Shown: positions 34,402-44,752, counted from the first letter of the stretch. The stretch is DNA of 45,104 bases from Bacteroidales bacterium (GCA_015061185.1 SUWZ01000026.1:1-45104), one strand, 5' to 3'. Notes: a model not told the origin generated them from the sequence alone. Numbers and translations are program-made.

Positions 34402-35391
34402 ATGATGCATAAGAAGAAAAATAAAATGACTCTCCTAATTTTTACTCTGCTACTTATTATTATCGCAGGAGTAAGCGTTGTGGGGATAGTTAGGAACACG
34501 AAGGAGGAATCGTTTATTCAAGGTGAGATTGAATTCACAGAACTTCGGATATCGGGAAAAGTTGCCGGAAGGATAGATAGTTTTTGGGTTGAAGAAGGAG
34601 ATTATATTAGAGCCGGCGACACCCTTGTTGTAATCCAATCTCCTGAAATAGAGGCTAAACTACACCAAGCTGAGGCGGCCGAAAAAGCGGCTATTGCTCT
34701 TAACCAAAAAGCAGAGAACGGACTGCGAGAAGAGAGTCTGAATGCTGCATTTGAAATGTGGCAAAAGGCTGTTGCCGGAGCAGAAATCGCCCGAAAATCT
34801 TATAACAGAATGCTTCGTCTCCATGAAAAAAAGGTGATTTCGACGCAAAAATTGGACGAAGCGGAGGCAAATTACAAAGCAATGATGGCTACTGAAAAGG
34901 CGGCGAAATATCAGTATGATTTAGCTAAAAAAGGGAGCTACAAGGAGGATAAACAAAGTGCAATGGCTCAACTGGAACGTGCCCATAGCGTTGTCAACGA
35001 AGTGCGTTCATACCTCAACGAAACACTTTTGACCTCCCCGATAGCAGGGAAAGTGGGAACCATATTTCCACTGAAGGGGGAGTTGGTGGGACAAGGTGCT
35101 CCTATCATGAATATCATCGACACAACAAAAATCTTTGTCATCTTTTCAATTCGTGAAAGTGACTATCCGATTTTGTCTGTTGGAAAAGTGATAAAGGGGT
35201 ATATACCTGCCCTTAACAACCAAGAGATATACATGAAGGTGACAAGTGCCAAAGATTTAGGGAACTTTGCAGCTTGGAAGGCTACAAAACAGACCGGCGA
35301 GTTAGATTCGAAAACATTTGAAATAAAAGCCGTTCCTCAAAAAGCCCCAGAAGGATTAATCAGCGGAATGTCTGTTATCATCAAAAAATAG
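34402..35391 (+). CDS. HlyD-family periplasmic adaptor (membrane fusion protein)
   Basis: The 329 residues have an N-terminal membrane anchor (about 10-29), then a lipoyl/barrel-sandwich half (ISGKVAGRIDSFWVEEGDYIRAGDTLVVIQSPE, nt about 34550-34650). A long coiled-coil hairpin (about 85-205), the second lipoyl half (LTSPIAGKVGTIFPLKGELVGQGAPIM) and a beta-barrel part follow. It bridges the inner membrane transporter to TolC. The first ATG pair (MM) is at 34402. It ends 3 bp before the first permease gene. Confidence 0.9.
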   Translation: MMHKKKNKMTLLIFTLLLIIIAGVSVVGIVRNTKEESFIQGEIEFTELRISGKVAGRIDSFWVEEGDYIRAGDTLVVIQSPEIEAKLHQAEAAEKAAIALNQKAENGLREESLNAAFEMWQKAVAGAEIARKSYNRMLRLHEKKVISTQKLDEAEANYKAMMATEKAAKYQYDLAKKGSYKEDKQSAMAQLERAHSVVNEVRSYLNETLLTSPIAGKVGTIFPLKGELVGQGAPIMNIIDTTKIFVIFSIRESDYPILSVGKVIKGYIPALNNQEIYMKVTSAKDLGNFAAWKATKQTGELDSKTFEIKAVPQKAPEGLISGMSVIIKK

Positions 35392-35394
35392 GTT

Positions 35395-36573
35395 ATGCCA
35401 TCTATGATCAAAACAAGATTTAATGACTTCCTGAAAATATTTTACAGAGAGTTGAAAGAGATTGTGTTTCATCCAAAGTATCTCTTCTTAATTGTTCTTT
35501 TTCCTCTATTTTCAACATTTTTGTTCTTAACAATGATGCAAAACGGACTTCCTCAAGCACTTCCGATAGCTGTCATCGACCAAGATAATAGTGCCACATC
35601 AAGAAGAATCATTCGTCAGCTCGACAACTATAAACAGACTGATGTAACCGCCCGAGTTCCCAATTTTCAGGAAGCTCAAGAACTTCTAAAAAAGGGGGAT
35701 GTTTATGCTATGCTTTCGATTCCTCCTAAGTTCGAGCAGGAGCTTCTCTCTTTTCGTCAACCAACCATAACCTACTACCTCAATGGAGCCTTTATCGTTG
35801 CCAATTCTCTCCTGTTCAAAGACCAAAAAACGCTATCAATAGTGAGTAACGCTGCCGTTAATTTGGAACTTCGCAAAGCGAAAGGAGAAAGAGAGGAACA
35901 AATTATGGCCGACCTTCAACCAATATACATAGACACTCACGCACTTGGCAACCCGCTTATCAACTATGCTATCTACCTCTGCTCCATTATTCTTCCGGGT
36001 ATCGTTGGCATACTGATTATGCTGACAACTCAATACACATTGGGAAATGAAATAAAGAGAGAGAGTTGCAAGAGACTTCTTTCTATGGCACGCAACAACA
36101 TCAGAACTATGCTATCAGGCAAAATGCTCCCCTATACACTCCTCTATTGGTTGGTTCTTTCTTGTATCGATGTCATCTTATATAAATTTATGGAATACCC
36201 ATGCCAAAATGGTCTGCTAACAATTATGATAGGTGGATTGCTATACATCGTAGCTTGCCAATCTTTATCCCTAATCATATTCTCACTATTTCCTTCCATG
36301 CAAATATCATTAAGTATCACAGCCCTAATCAGCGTTTTATCCTTATCAATGAGTGGTTTTACCTTTCCCGTATCTGAGATGAATCCACTACTACAAACTA
36401 TGGCTGAACTTTTCCCTCTGAGACACTATTTTTTGTTTTATGTTGATAACTGTCTCAATGGTGTCTCTCTGCAATATAGTTGGCAATCTGTTGCGGCATT
36501 AATCGGATTCCCGCTGCTGGGTTTATTGGCATCGATTCCAATCAAAAATGCTTATCAAAATTGCAACAAATGA
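35395..36573 (+). CDS. ABC-2 type transporter permease 1
   Basis: The 392 residues have one N-terminal membrane helix (about 28-46), a large periplasmic segment (about 50-180) starting with the family pattern LPIAVIDQDNSATSRRIIRQL, and five C-terminal helices (about 185-385). This is the YhhJ/YbhR-like topology of ABC-2 export permeases. Its stop overlaps the start of the second permease (ATGA), indicating translational coupling and probably a heterodimer. No ATP-binding cassette gene is found in the operon. Confidence 0.88.
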   Translation: MPSMIKTRFNDFLKIFYRELKEIVFHPKYLFLIVLFPLFSTFLFLTMMQNGLPQALPIAVIDQDNSATSRRIIRQLDNYKQTDVTARVPNFQEAQELLKKGDVYAMLSIPPKFEQELLSFRQPTITYYLNGAFIVANSLLFKDQKTLSIVSNAAVNLELRKAKGEREEQIMADLQPIYIDTHALGNPLINYAIYLCSIILPGIVGILIMLTTQYTLGNEIKRESCKRLLSMARNNIRTMLSGKMLPYTLLYWLVLSCIDVILYKFMEYPCQNGLLTIMIGGLLYIVACQSLSLIIFSLFPSMQISLSITALISVLSLSMSGFTFPVSEMNPLLQTMAELFPLRHYFLFYVDNCLNGVSLQYSWQSVAALIGFPLLGLLASIPIKNAYQNCNK

Positions 36574-37763
36574 AACTACGATTTAAACAATATATCTTCC
36601 GAATTTTGGTTTATTGGAAAAGTGAATGGGAAGCCATCTCTTCTGACAGAGCCTTACTCCTACTCTTGTTTGCTGCTCCTATCTTCTACCCCATCATCTA
36701 CGGCTCTATCTATGATAATGAGGTAGTAAAAGAGGCAGAACTAATTGTTGTTGATCATAGCCAAACAGCGGAAAGCAGAAGATTCTGTAGGCTTTGCGAT
36801 GCAACAAGAGAGGTGAAAATTGTAGCAAAAAAAGAAAACTTAAAAGAGGCTGAAAGGGCTATCCAACAAAAGGAAGCCTACGGAATCATAGAAATCCCAT
36901 CCGACTTTTCAAAAAAGTTAATAGAAGGAGAAAAAAGCTACATAACTCTTTTTTCTGACATGAGCAGTCTGCTCTATTATAAAAATTACTTGCAAACACT
37001 CACCAATGTCTCGTTAGAGATGAATAAAGAGATACAGATAAAGCGATTAAACAAAAGTAGTTCTCGAGAAGAAGATATTGCAGTACAACCTATCATTTAC
37101 CAAGAGTCAACACTCTTCAACACATCCAACGGCTTTGGTAGTTTTCTAATCCCGGGGGTCATCATGCTATTAATTCAACAAACTCTGATAATCGCCATTT
37201 GCGCACTCAACGGGAAACGTTGCGAAGAGAATACAAAGCCGACAAACACTCAACAAACACTCTTAGAGACTATCTTTTCCATCTTAGGAAGGTCGTTCTG
37301 CTACATCATGATTTATTGTGTGTTGGGTTGCTACCTATTTGTGGTCATTCCCTATCTATTCTCTTTACCACAAATCGGCAATTATTGGGACATCATGGGA
37401 TTGTACCTGCCCTATCTATTTGCGGTTGTCTATTGGGGATTGTTTCTTTCCAATTTTTTCCAAGAGAAAGAAGAAGCCTATCTCTATCTTGTGTTTACCT
37501 CAGTAATTCTTTTGTTTTTGTCCGGAATATCTTGGCCGGCTCATGCCATCCCGACAGGATGGAAGGTGGTGAGTTATTTGATTCCAAGCACATTCGGGAT
37601 ACAAGGCTTTATAAAAATCAACACAATGGGAGCCGAATTATCAGAGATAACTTGGGAATACATCGGGTTGTGGATTCAAGCCGTCGGCTACTTTGCTCTA
37701 TGCATCGTAGCAGTTCAAACTAAAAGAGACAAAAAGTGTGTCAGAACCAACAACCCGGGCTGA
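36570..37763 (+). CDS. ABC-2 type transporter permease 2
   Basis: The 397-residue protein repeats the layout of its upstream neighbour: one N-terminal helix (about 28-46), a periplasmic segment starting with AELIVVDHSQTAESRRFCRL, and a C-terminal bundle of helices. I chose the ATG at 36570, which overlaps the upstream stop; the longer open frame to 36480 lies inside the previous gene. The last codons lie within the loop of a terminator hairpin (37736-37794). It should pair with permease 1; the energy source is unclear. Confidence 0.88.
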   Translation: MKLRFKQYIFRILVYWKSEWEAISSDRALLLLLFAAPIFYPIIYGSIYDNEVVKEAELIVVDHSQTAESRRFCRLCDATREVKIVAKKENLKEAERAIQQKEAYGIIEIPSDFSKKLIEGEKSYITLFSDMSSLLYYKNYLQTLTNVSLEMNKEIQIKRLNKSSSREEDIAVQPIIYQESTLFNTSNGFGSFLIPGVIMLLIQQTLIIAICALNGKRCEENTKPTNTQQTLLETIFSILGRSFCYIMIYCVLGCYLFVVIPYLFSLPQIGNYWDIMGLYLPYLFAVVYWGLFLSNFFQEKEEAYLYLVFTSVILLFLSGISWPAHAIPTGWKVVSYLIPSTFGIQGFIKINTMGAELSEITWEYIGLWIQAVGYFALCIVAVQTKRDKKCVRTNNPG

Positions 37764-37794
37764 AAGCCTCAACAGATTGTCCGTTCTGACACAC
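37731..37794. terminator. Perfect 12-bp hairpin terminator between convergent genes
   Basis: GTGTGTCAGAAC (37736-37747) and GTTCTGACACAC (37783-37794) are exact inverted repeats. The A run at 37731-37735 gives a T tract on the minus strand, so it best serves the cellulase gene. The left arm lies inside the permease coding sequence and the permease stop is in the loop. Confidence 0.75.
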
Positions 37795-37831
37795 TCACAA
37801 TATCACTGCAATATCAGTTAACTATCACTCA

Positions 37832-40792
37832 TCAACGTTTAAGGAATTGCGCTCTCTTAACGCCGGAATCAGTAATTAGTTCCACGATATATACACCTGC
37901 ACCAAGCTGAGAAACATTCAAAGAAATTTTATCCGCTTCGACATCGGCATCCACCTCAAACACTGCACCGGAAGAAGCATAAACTTTCACGTTCAACAAA
38001 GACTCTTCATCTGATAAATCTATGAACAAATTATCGTCCACCGGATTAGGGTACAAAGAGAGAGCTTTTGCCTCCGCATTTTCTACAGAAACCAAGTCAC
38101 AAGGAACATTTTCGTCTATTACTGCAAATACCGGAGTTCTTGCACAAGAAGAACCGGCAGAGATCTTCCAATCAAAGAGAGCCGGGAAGCCATAATCATT
38201 TGCATTACCCGAATTAAACTTAATAATATCTGAATAAGCAAACTCATCATAATTACAATTGGTAGAATAACTAAAATTAGCATTATCCGGTTTGAACTCT
38301 ATAGAGTAATTACCTGCCTTGGTGATATTAATTGGATTTTGTTCAAAAGAGAATGTATATACCCCTGCCTTCTGAACATCCTGCGATGCAGAAACAAATG
38401 TACCTTTGGCATCTCCTGAAAGCGTTGCTGTCAAAGTTTGCATACTTCCGTAATATACACTACTATAATACACAGAAATTTGAGTAATTTGCACCTCCCC
38501 GGAAGCAGAGAAATAAACGATTTTATCACCATAAGTTCTATCATTAGTCAATTGCTTTTCAGACGGCCCGGCAGTAGCGGAAATAGAGCCTGCATCTTGT
38601 ACATAAAATACCGTTGACTCGGAAATTTTGGTTGAATACGAAGTTCCCTTTCCTAAAGCAGTACCCCCTTCTGGAGCATCATACCACTCATAATCGCCAT
38701 CAGCCAATACCGAAAGATTAACATATCCCGGTTCACAAATAACATCACCCTCAACCTCCGGCAATAAAGAGGTAACCACCACTTTGGCCGACTTGCTTTC
38801 GCAACCGGTTGCAGAAATAGTCAAACCATAAGTACCTGCAGAATAAACTGTATAAACAGTATCATTTGCCTCCTCAATTTTAGCACCATCTTTACTCCAA
38901 GAATAGGTCAAGCCTTCGCCAACCACAGATGCAGCTAAACGAGCAGAAGTTTGCTTACAAAGCTCTACATCCTCTCCAATAGTAAAATCAGGAAGAACGT
39001 CTGTAACAGCCACCTCAGAACTGGTTGTCCACTCACCTTTTGATTCAATAACCTCACACTTATAAGTTCCGGCCTCAGAAACCGTAATACTCTGTTTTCC
39101 GTCAAAAGAAGCAAGATGAGAATCATTTCTATACCACTTAAACGAAACCTTTTCACCCTCTTCTAAATTAGACCAATCCACAGCAGCCTCAATAGTTACC
39201 GAGCCTAATCCACAAAGTGTTCTATCTGCACCCAAATCCGGAGTCGGATGACCAAATTTATTGGTGTTAACCGGGTTTAAGATAGAATTGATATATCCCA
39301 AAGCACCAACTAATCCTGCATTATAATCAATACCCCCCTCAGAATAGGTATAATCTGCACCTGGAACATCACTATAGGAACCATCCAGATTACCACCAAC
39401 CAGATAACCAAATTGTCTGAATTTATCCTTAACAGTCACACCAGCCTCTTTATCAGTATCTTCGCGATAATAATTCCTATGATGAACATACTTTGGAGAT
39501 TTTTCTCCAAATCCGGTAATATAAGATAAATTACCGGAGTTCTTACCCATTATGTATTCGATTGTAGTAAGTGAATATTGATTTACAGAAGATAACTCAC
39601 CCTTCAATTTACTATATAATCCGTAAACAAAAGCTTGATTGGCAGGGAAACGAAGTTTACCCCAAGCACCAACTTGTTTGTTTAAGAAATAGCCTGAAGT
39701 GGGTTTATACATCGAATTGACATAAAAATCCAAAACCTCAAGTGCTTTATCCGAGTAAGAAGACTCTTTTGTAGATGCTATCAAATAAGCTGCTAAATCC
39801 TCCGTATTATTATAACATAACGAATAATTGTAATTATAATCTGTTTCCGCTTCCATCCAAGAACAATAGGATTCTGCTTCTGTCAAATAGTATTTATCTC
39901 CTGTTGTTCTATAAAGCTCAACGCTAAATGTTACCATATCAGCAACATACTTTGGTTTAGACCCATAAAATCCTCCGGCTGCCGAGTTCCCTTTTGGCGT
40001 TCCATTAACAAATTCGTATGCTACCAAAGCCTTATCCAAACACTTTTTAGCATATTCTCCATCAAAAGGCGCATAAAGCCTTGCCATCGCTGCTAAGGCC
40101 GAACCACAAAGAGCTGCCATAGAGGTAACATTGCCTGTTGCCTTAGAAACTTTTCTGGACCCATCGGCTTCACCACCCTCAGATACTGGCAAAGTTGCCA
40201 TCACAGATGCTGTAACCCAATGTTTATGATCCGCATCCCCCTCTCCTACTTGATAATAGAAAGTAGATTTATCTCTTACGCATTTCATCAAATAGTCTGT
40301 GGCATATTTCACCTCATCCAAGATATCCGGAATCCCATTGGGTTTCCCTTTTTTCCCTTCCCATGTGTAATCATCTGCCGAAATATATCCGCTATAGTCA
40401 AATGAATAATAATCATCATACCCTTCAGGAAACTCAGAATAGCCTAACAACAGCATATAGGCAGAATAAAACTCGGTCTGACCAAATTTTACGTGGTCTC
40501 CACAATCAAACCATCCGCCGGACAAATCATAATTTCCATCTGCATCTTTTACAAAAGATTGTCCTTGAACAAATTTGCTTTTATCCCATGAGACATTGAC
40601 ACTTGTTGGGGTATGAGATGCTAAAAGCCAATTGGGTCCAACGCCGGAACGCTGTGCACCATAAAAACGAGTGGTCATCCACAAGGCCTTCTGATATTGT
40701 TCTAAATCGAACGAAGGATTTTGTGCCCAACCCCCTAACGACGAGAACAAACTGATTACCAATAAGATAAATAATTTTCTAAATTTATTCAT
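37832..40792 (-). CDS. GH9 cellulase (endoglucanase) with Ig-like modules and T9SS sorting domain
   Basis: The enzyme hydrolyses beta-1,4-glucan by inversion. The 986 residues start with a signal peptide (LFILLVISLFSSLGGWAQ). The GH9 (alpha/alpha)6 domain spans about 28-510 with the nucleophile-activating motif GGWFDCGDHVKFG (Asp96 and Asp99), the substrate-binding VHHRNYY (about 450) and the acid Glu in SEGGIDYNAGLVGAL (about 490). Ig/PKD-like modules follow (about 525-700), then a beta-sandwich of about 160 residues that could bind carbohydrate. A type A T9SS tail closes the protein (SLYPNPVDDNLFIDL ... GVYIVELIT). The enzyme is therefore secreted or surface-attached through the T9SS whose regulators are encoded in the same window. 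Confidence 0.92.
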   Translation of the reverse strand: MNKFRKLFILLVISLFSSLGGWAQNPSFDLEQYQKALWMTTRFYGAQRSGVGPNWLLASHTPTSVNVSWDKSKFVQGQSFVKDADGNYDLSGGWFDCGDHVKFGQTEFYSAYMLLLGYSEFPEGYDDYYSFDYSGYISADDYTWEGKKGKPNGIPDILDEVKYATDYLMKCVRDKSTFYYQVGEGDADHKHWVTASVMATLPVSEGGEADGSRKVSKATGNVTSMAALCGSALAAMARLYAPFDGEYAKKCLDKALVAYEFVNGTPKGNSAAGGFYGSKPKYVADMVTFSVELYRTTGDKYYLTEAESYCSWMEAETDYNYNYSLCYNNTEDLAAYLIASTKESSYSDKALEVLDFYVNSMYKPTSGYFLNKQVGAWGKLRFPANQAFVYGLYSKLKGELSSVNQYSLTTIEYIMGKNSGNLSYITGFGEKSPKYVHHRNYYREDTDKEAGVTVKDKFRQFGYLVGGNLDGSYSDVPGADYTYSEGGIDYNAGLVGALGYINSILNPVNTNKFGHPTPDLGADRTLCGLGSVTIEAAVDWSNLEEGEKVSFKWYRNDSHLASFDGKQSITVSEAGTYKCEVIESKGEWTTSSEVAVTDVLPDFTIGEDVELCKQTSARLAASVVGEGLTYSWSKDGAKIEEANDTVYTVYSAGTYGLTISATGCESKSAKVVVTSLLPEVEGDVICEPGYVNLSVLADGDYEWYDAPEGGTALGKGTSYSTKISESTVFYVQDAGSISATAGPSEKQLTNDRTYGDKIVYFSASGEVQITQISVYYSSVYYGSMQTLTATLSGDAKGTFVSASQDVQKAGVYTFSFEQNPINITKAGNYSIEFKPDNANFSYSTNCNYDEFAYSDIIKFNSGNANDYGFPALFDWKISAGSSCARTPVFAVIDENVPCDLVSVENAEAKALSLYPNPVDDNLFIDLSDEESLLNVKVYASSGAVFEVDADVEADKISLNVSQLGAGVYIVELITDSGVKRAQFLKR

Positions 40793-40984
40793 AACACTTG
40801 ATCCTATTATATTTTACATAAAAACGGGTGTAAGGTAAGAATTATTAACCTTATTTCCATAATTTTATCTAAAAAAAAATCACCCCATATCGTCAAAACG
40901 TTTTAAAATCTTGACGAAACAGAATAAAAAAACTACAATACAAATGAAACATTACCCCGGAGGAGAACGCAGGTTGGCTTCTAC

Positions 40985-41434
40985 TTATTTCACAGGGATT
41001 TTAGCTACTCTCGCTTCATGTCTTCCCCCCTCAAAATCAGTTGATAAGAATGCTTCAACAATCTCCCATGCCTTTTCAATCGAAATAAAACGCGCAGGAA
41101 TACCAACCACGTTGGCATTATTATGTTCTCTTGCCAAACGTGCAATCTCTACCTCCCACGAGAGTGCAGCCCTAATGCCTTGATGTTTGTTGCAAGTCAT
41201 GCTGATACCATTTCCTGTTCCGCAAATGGCAATTCCCATATCGCACTTACCCTCTTCCACTGCCAAAGCCATAGGATGAGCAAAATCAGGATAATCACAA
41301 CTATCAGTAGTATCCGTTCCAAAATTAGAGATTGTAACTCCTTTTTCTTCTAACTTCTTTACAATAAAATTCTTTACTTCCACTCCGGCATGGTCGTTAC
41401 AAATACCTACTGTCAAATCTTTAAAATCTTTCAT
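40985..41434 (-). CDS. rpiB: Ribose-5-phosphate isomerase B
   Basis: RpiB interconverts ribose 5-phosphate and ribulose 5-phosphate in the pentose phosphate pathway. The 149 residues include CNDHAGVEVK (about 12-21), the phosphate-binding/active-site loop GIAICGTGNGISM with its catalytic Cys (about 71), and KHQGIRAALSWE. The length is typical of the LacAB/RpiB family. It lies 58 bp downstream of the topoisomerase gene on the same strand and may be cotranscribed. No terminator was recognised between it and the cellulase gene, 192 bp downstream. Confidence 0.93.
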   Translation of the reverse strand: MKDFKDLTVGICNDHAGVEVKNFIVKKLEEKGVTISNFGTDTTDSCDYPDFAHPMALAVEEGKCDMGIAICGTGNGISMTCNKHQGIRAALSWEVEIARLAREHNNANVVGIPARFISIEKAWEIVEAFLSTDFEGGRHEARVAKIPVK

Positions 41435-41492
41435 ATTCTTTTTATTGAATCAAATTTTCGGCAACTACAACATAGCACCTTTAAACTACTAA

Positions 41493-43376
41493 TTAATCCT
41501 CAGGAATATCCTCCTCCATCACAAGATTATCAATGATAAAGTCTTGCCTTTTTGGAGTGTTTTTACCCATGTAAAACGCCAACATTGCATTGACACTGTC
41601 CTCTTTTCTTAGCGACACCTGATCTAAACGTATATCTTTCCCAATAAAACATTTAAACTCATCATGAGAAATTTCTCCCAAACCTTTAAATCGTGTAATC
41701 TCCGCATTGGCCCCCAATTTTGCTATCGCCGTCAGACGTTCCTCATCGGTGTAGCAATAAAAGGTTTGCTTCTTATCTCTTACTCGGAACAAAGGGGTTT
41801 GAAGGATATATACATGTCCTCTTTTCACCAAATCCGGAAAAAACTGTAAAAAGAAAGTAAGCAACAACATTCGGATATGCATACCATCAACATCGGCATC
41901 TGTGGCAATAATCACCTTGTTATATCGCAAACCATCCATTCCATCTTCGATATTCAAAGCCGCTTGCAACAAATTAAACTCCTCATTTTCATAAACCACT
42001 TTTTTAGTCGAACCAAAACTATTAAACGGTTTTCCTCTCAAACTAAAAACAGCTTGATAATTGGCATCTCTACTCTTTGTGATAGATCCGCTCGCTGAGT
42101 CTCCCTCTGTTATAAATATAGATGTCTCTTCTTGCAAATTTCCTTTCACGTCATTATAATGACAACGACAATCTCTCAACTTACGATTGCACAAGTTCAC
42201 TTTCTTGGCCCGTTCTCTTGCCACCTTTGTCACTCCGGCAATAGCTTTTCGCTCCTTCTCTGCAGCCAAAATCTTTTCATACAAAACATCTGCCACATTG
42301 GGATACTTATGCAAATAGTCATCTAACTCTTTCTTTACAAAATCATTTACATACTTATTGATGGAGACACCCCCTTCCGGAGCCATATCTTTAGAACCCA
42401 ATTTCGTTTTGGTCTGACTTTCAAAAATAGGTTCTTCTACATCAATAGCAATAGCAGCAACAATCCCTAAACGGATGTCTGCCAACTCCATATTTTTATT
42501 GTAAAATTCTTTGATTGTTTTTCCTAATGCCTCTCTAAAAGCTGATTGATGTGTTCCTCCTTGCGTTGTATGCTGACCATTCACAAAGGAATAATACTCC
42601 TCGCCATACTGAATGCAGTGGGTCATCGCAAACTCTATATTCTCCCCTTTTAGATGAATGATAGGATAGATGGGTTGCTCAGACACATTGTCGTTCAACA
42701 AGTCCAACAAACCATGTTTCGAATTATACTTTTTACCATTGAAAATCAAAGTCAACCCGGTATTCAAATAGGTATAATTCTTCAACATTGTCTCCACAAA
42801 ATCCTCCCTAAATTTGTAATTAGGGAAAATGTTAGGAGAATCATCCGGACGGAAAAAGATCAATGTTCCATTGGGTTCATCAGAATCGATAATACCGGAA
42901 TCCTCCACTAATTCACCATGACGGAAGAGTGCCCAACGAGTCTTTCCTTCTCTGAAAGCTTGCACTTTAAATTCAGAAGAGAGTGCATTGACAGCCTTCG
43001 TACCCACACCATTCATACCAACCGACTTCTTGAAAGACTTATTATCGAATTTTCCTCCGGTATTAATCTGAGAAACCGCTTCAATCATTTTACCTAAAGG
43101 AATACCACGACCATAATCGCGAACAGAGACAGCCCCATCCTCTAAAGTAATGTCGATTTGTTTACCGGCTTGCTGACGAAATTCGTCAATACCATTATCC
43201 AAAACCTCCTTCAAAAGAACATAGATGCCATCGTCAGAATGTGAACCATCACCCAATTTACCAATATACATACCAGGACGCAACCGAATATGCTCTAACG
43301 GCTCCAAGTGTTTGATGCTATCCTCGTTATAATCTCCCGCTTGGGAATTTTGTATTTCAAAGTCTAATTCTGCCAT
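41493..43376 (-). CDS. parE: DNA topoisomerase IV subunit B (ParE-like)
   Basis: This is the ATPase subunit of a type IIA topoisomerase that decatenates and relaxes DNA. The 627 residues contain the GHKL ATP site ([10 protein letters not shown], then [11 protein letters not shown] and [13 protein letters not shown]), the transducer with a QTKTKLGS loop, and the TOPRIM domain ([29 protein letters not shown]). The C-terminus is RFKGLGE...FIGKDIRL. The length without a GyrB-type insert and the [17 protein letters not shown] start favour ParE over GyrB. A partner parC is not in the window. A -7 element (TATTTTTG, minus strand) lies at 43395-43402. Confidence 0.88.
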   Translation of the reverse strand: MAELDFEIQNSQAGDYNEDSIKHLEPLEHIRLRPGMYIGKLGDGSHSDDGIYVLLKEVLDNGIDEFRQQAGKQIDITLEDGAVSVRDYGRGIPLGKMIEAVSQINTGGKFDNKSFKKSVGMNGVGTKAVNALSSEFKVQAFREGKTRWALFRHGELVEDSGIIDSDEPNGTLIFFRPDDSPNIFPNYKFREDFVETMLKNYTYLNTGLTLIFNGKKYNSKHGLLDLLNDNVSEQPIYPIIHLKGENIEFAMTHCIQYGEEYYSFVNGQHTTQGGTHQSAFREALGKTIKEFYNKNMELADIRLGIVAAIAIDVEEPIFESQTKTKLGSKDMAPEGGVSINKYVNDFVKKELDDYLHKYPNVADVLYEKILAAEKERKAIAGVTKVARERAKKVNLCNRKLRDCRCHYNDVKGNLQEETSIFITEGDSASGSITKSRDANYQAVFSLRGKPFNSFGSTKKVVYENEEFNLLQAALNIEDGMDGLRYNKVIIATDADVDGMHIRMLLLTFFLQFFPDLVKRGHVYILQTPLFRVRDKKQTFYCYTDEERLTAIAKLGANAEITRFKGLGEISHDEFKCFIGKDIRLDQVSLRKEDSVNAMLAFYMGKNTPKRQDFIIDNLVMEEDIPED

Positions 43377-43394
43377 ACTTAAACCTCATTTTTG

Positions 43395-43402
43395 CAAAAA
43401 TA
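43395..43402 (-). promoter_or_regulatory. -7 element of the parE gene
   Basis: Minus-strand TATTTTTG, 18 bp before the ATG at 43376; no TTG at the expected distance. Confidence 0.4.
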
Positions 43403-43471
43403 CATTTTTTTGCCAAAATTCAGAATAATAACTACCTAAATATTTTCGACAGGAGTGGAAAAAAAACAGAC

Positions 43472-44752
43472 CTACTCTTTACTTGACAACTCTTTCCCCC
43501 GAAAAGTATATCCCACTCCCCATGTTATAAATTGTGCTTTGGAGAAGTAGGCTGCTCTAATTCCCATGGTGGCAAAATAGGTGCCTGTAGGTTCAATTTT
43601 CACACCCATCATTTGATAAAATCGAGGCTGATTTTTGTCTCTATGTATAACATCATACCCCATATTGGCATACACTGAAAAATAGGGTAATACAATCTCT
43701 CCTTTTAATGAAATTCCTAACATAAATCGGTCTTTCTTTTCTCCTAACGTTACATGTTCATAATACTTATTATCAGCGGAATTTAAAATATAATCTGCCT
43801 TTGCCCCCACACTCTCATCATACAAGAAATCTAAACTCAATCCATATTTGTATTTGTAACTTCGGGTTAACAAAGCTGCATAACTTAAAGCAAAAACTCT
43901 ATGCCGATAATCGACATATTGGGTAGTCAATTGAGTATTGTCCCCATTGTAATAAATTTGTTTGACCGACAACATTGCCCAAACTTCATGGTCTAAACGA
44001 TACTTCCGTCGCTGTTTGACAAATGGTGTTGAATTTTGCAATACCTCCTCTGTATCATGAATGCGATAACCGAGTGTGAGAATTGGCGTCAGCATATTAA
44101 TTCCGCGATTGGGCATACGAGTAGCTCCATTGGAAAAATGATCAAATGAGAAACCGACTTTTGCATCCCAATGTTTAGACAACAAGAAACGCAAATAGAG
44201 ATCCAACGACACATAGATATTATTTTTCCATCCGACTGCCACATTATCTTGATTATCGAAACGGTCATAATGATTCCAATTGGTTGAATATCCTAAATTC
44301 AACTCTCCATTAAAGGTGAGCCATGGAGTTATACGTGCAAAACGTCCTCCATAAATCATATACAAGGTCCACGGATATCCTAAACGCTCATCAAAATAGT
44401 TGGTACCGGACAATCCTATACCAAAATAGGGGTTTCTATATGCTTTTGCACGCCAATCATCCGGTTTCAGTGTCCAATGAAACTCTAAAGCATAGGCAAA
44501 AAAATTCTCCACCTTCCAATCTTCTGAGTACCTCCACGACAAGGATGGGATATCAAAACTTCTCCCTTTAACCAAATTATTGGTAGGCAACACAAATCCA
44601 TATTTTGCTTTTGCCACCCATGAGAGCTGCGACTTTGAAATGGATAATGTGTCGTGTCGAGATACATCGGTTGCACGTCCCCGCAAAACAAATCCTGCAA
44701 GGAGAAGTAAAATAACGAAATATCGATATTTGAACAAAGCTATATATTTCAT
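43472..44752 (-). CDS. PagL-like lipid A deacylase / acyloxyacyl hydrolase outer membrane protein
   Basis: The 426 residues start with a signal peptide (FVILLLLAGFVLRGRA) and are rich in aromatic, alternating beta strands typical of an outer membrane barrel. The segment FDHFSNGATRMPNRGINML (about 203-221), with His205 and Ser207, matches the catalytic H-x-S-N...PN-x-G pattern of PagL-type lipid A 3-O-deacylases. The protein is longer than enterobacterial or Pseudomonas PagL (under 200 residues), with about 200 extra C-terminal residues of further strands. This fits the acyloxyacyl hydrolase family of Bacteroidetes. It would remodel lipid A in the outer leaflet. It is the first gene in its strand block, 95 bp upstream of parE. 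Confidence 0.75.
   Translation of the reverse strand: MKYIALFKYRYFVILLLLAGFVLRGRATDVSRHDTLSISKSQLSWVAKAKYGFVLPTNNLVKGRSFDIPSLSWRYSEDWKVENFFAYALEFHWTLKPDDWRAKAYRNPYFGIGLSGTNYFDERLGYPWTLYMIYGGRFARITPWLTFNGELNLGYSTNWNHYDRFDNQDNVAVGWKNNIYVSLDLYLRFLLSKHWDAKVGFSFDHFSNGATRMPNRGINMLTPILTLGYRIHDTEEVLQNSTPFVKQRRKYRLDHEVWAMLSVKQIYYNGDNTQLTTQYVDYRHRVFALSYAALLTRSYKYKYGLSLDFLYDESVGAKADYILNSADNKYYEHVTLGEKKDRFMLGISLKGEIVLPYFSVYANMGYDVIHRDKNQPRFYQMMGVKIEPTGTYFATMGIRAAYFSKAQFITWGVGYTFRGKELSSKE

Noticed and set aside
36480-36569. Longer N-terminus of ABC-2 permease 2
   Set aside because: It overlaps the conserved end of permease 1; the ATGA overlap at 36570 is the natural start.
37199-37723. 174-codon plus-strand frame inside permease 2
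   Set aside because: It is a +1 shadow of the permease, rich in Arg, His and Ser, with no domain.
41493-43376. Assignment as GyrB
   Set aside because: The N-terminal [12 protein letters not shown] context and length near 627 residues without a GyrB insert fit ParE better, though the distinction is not absolute.
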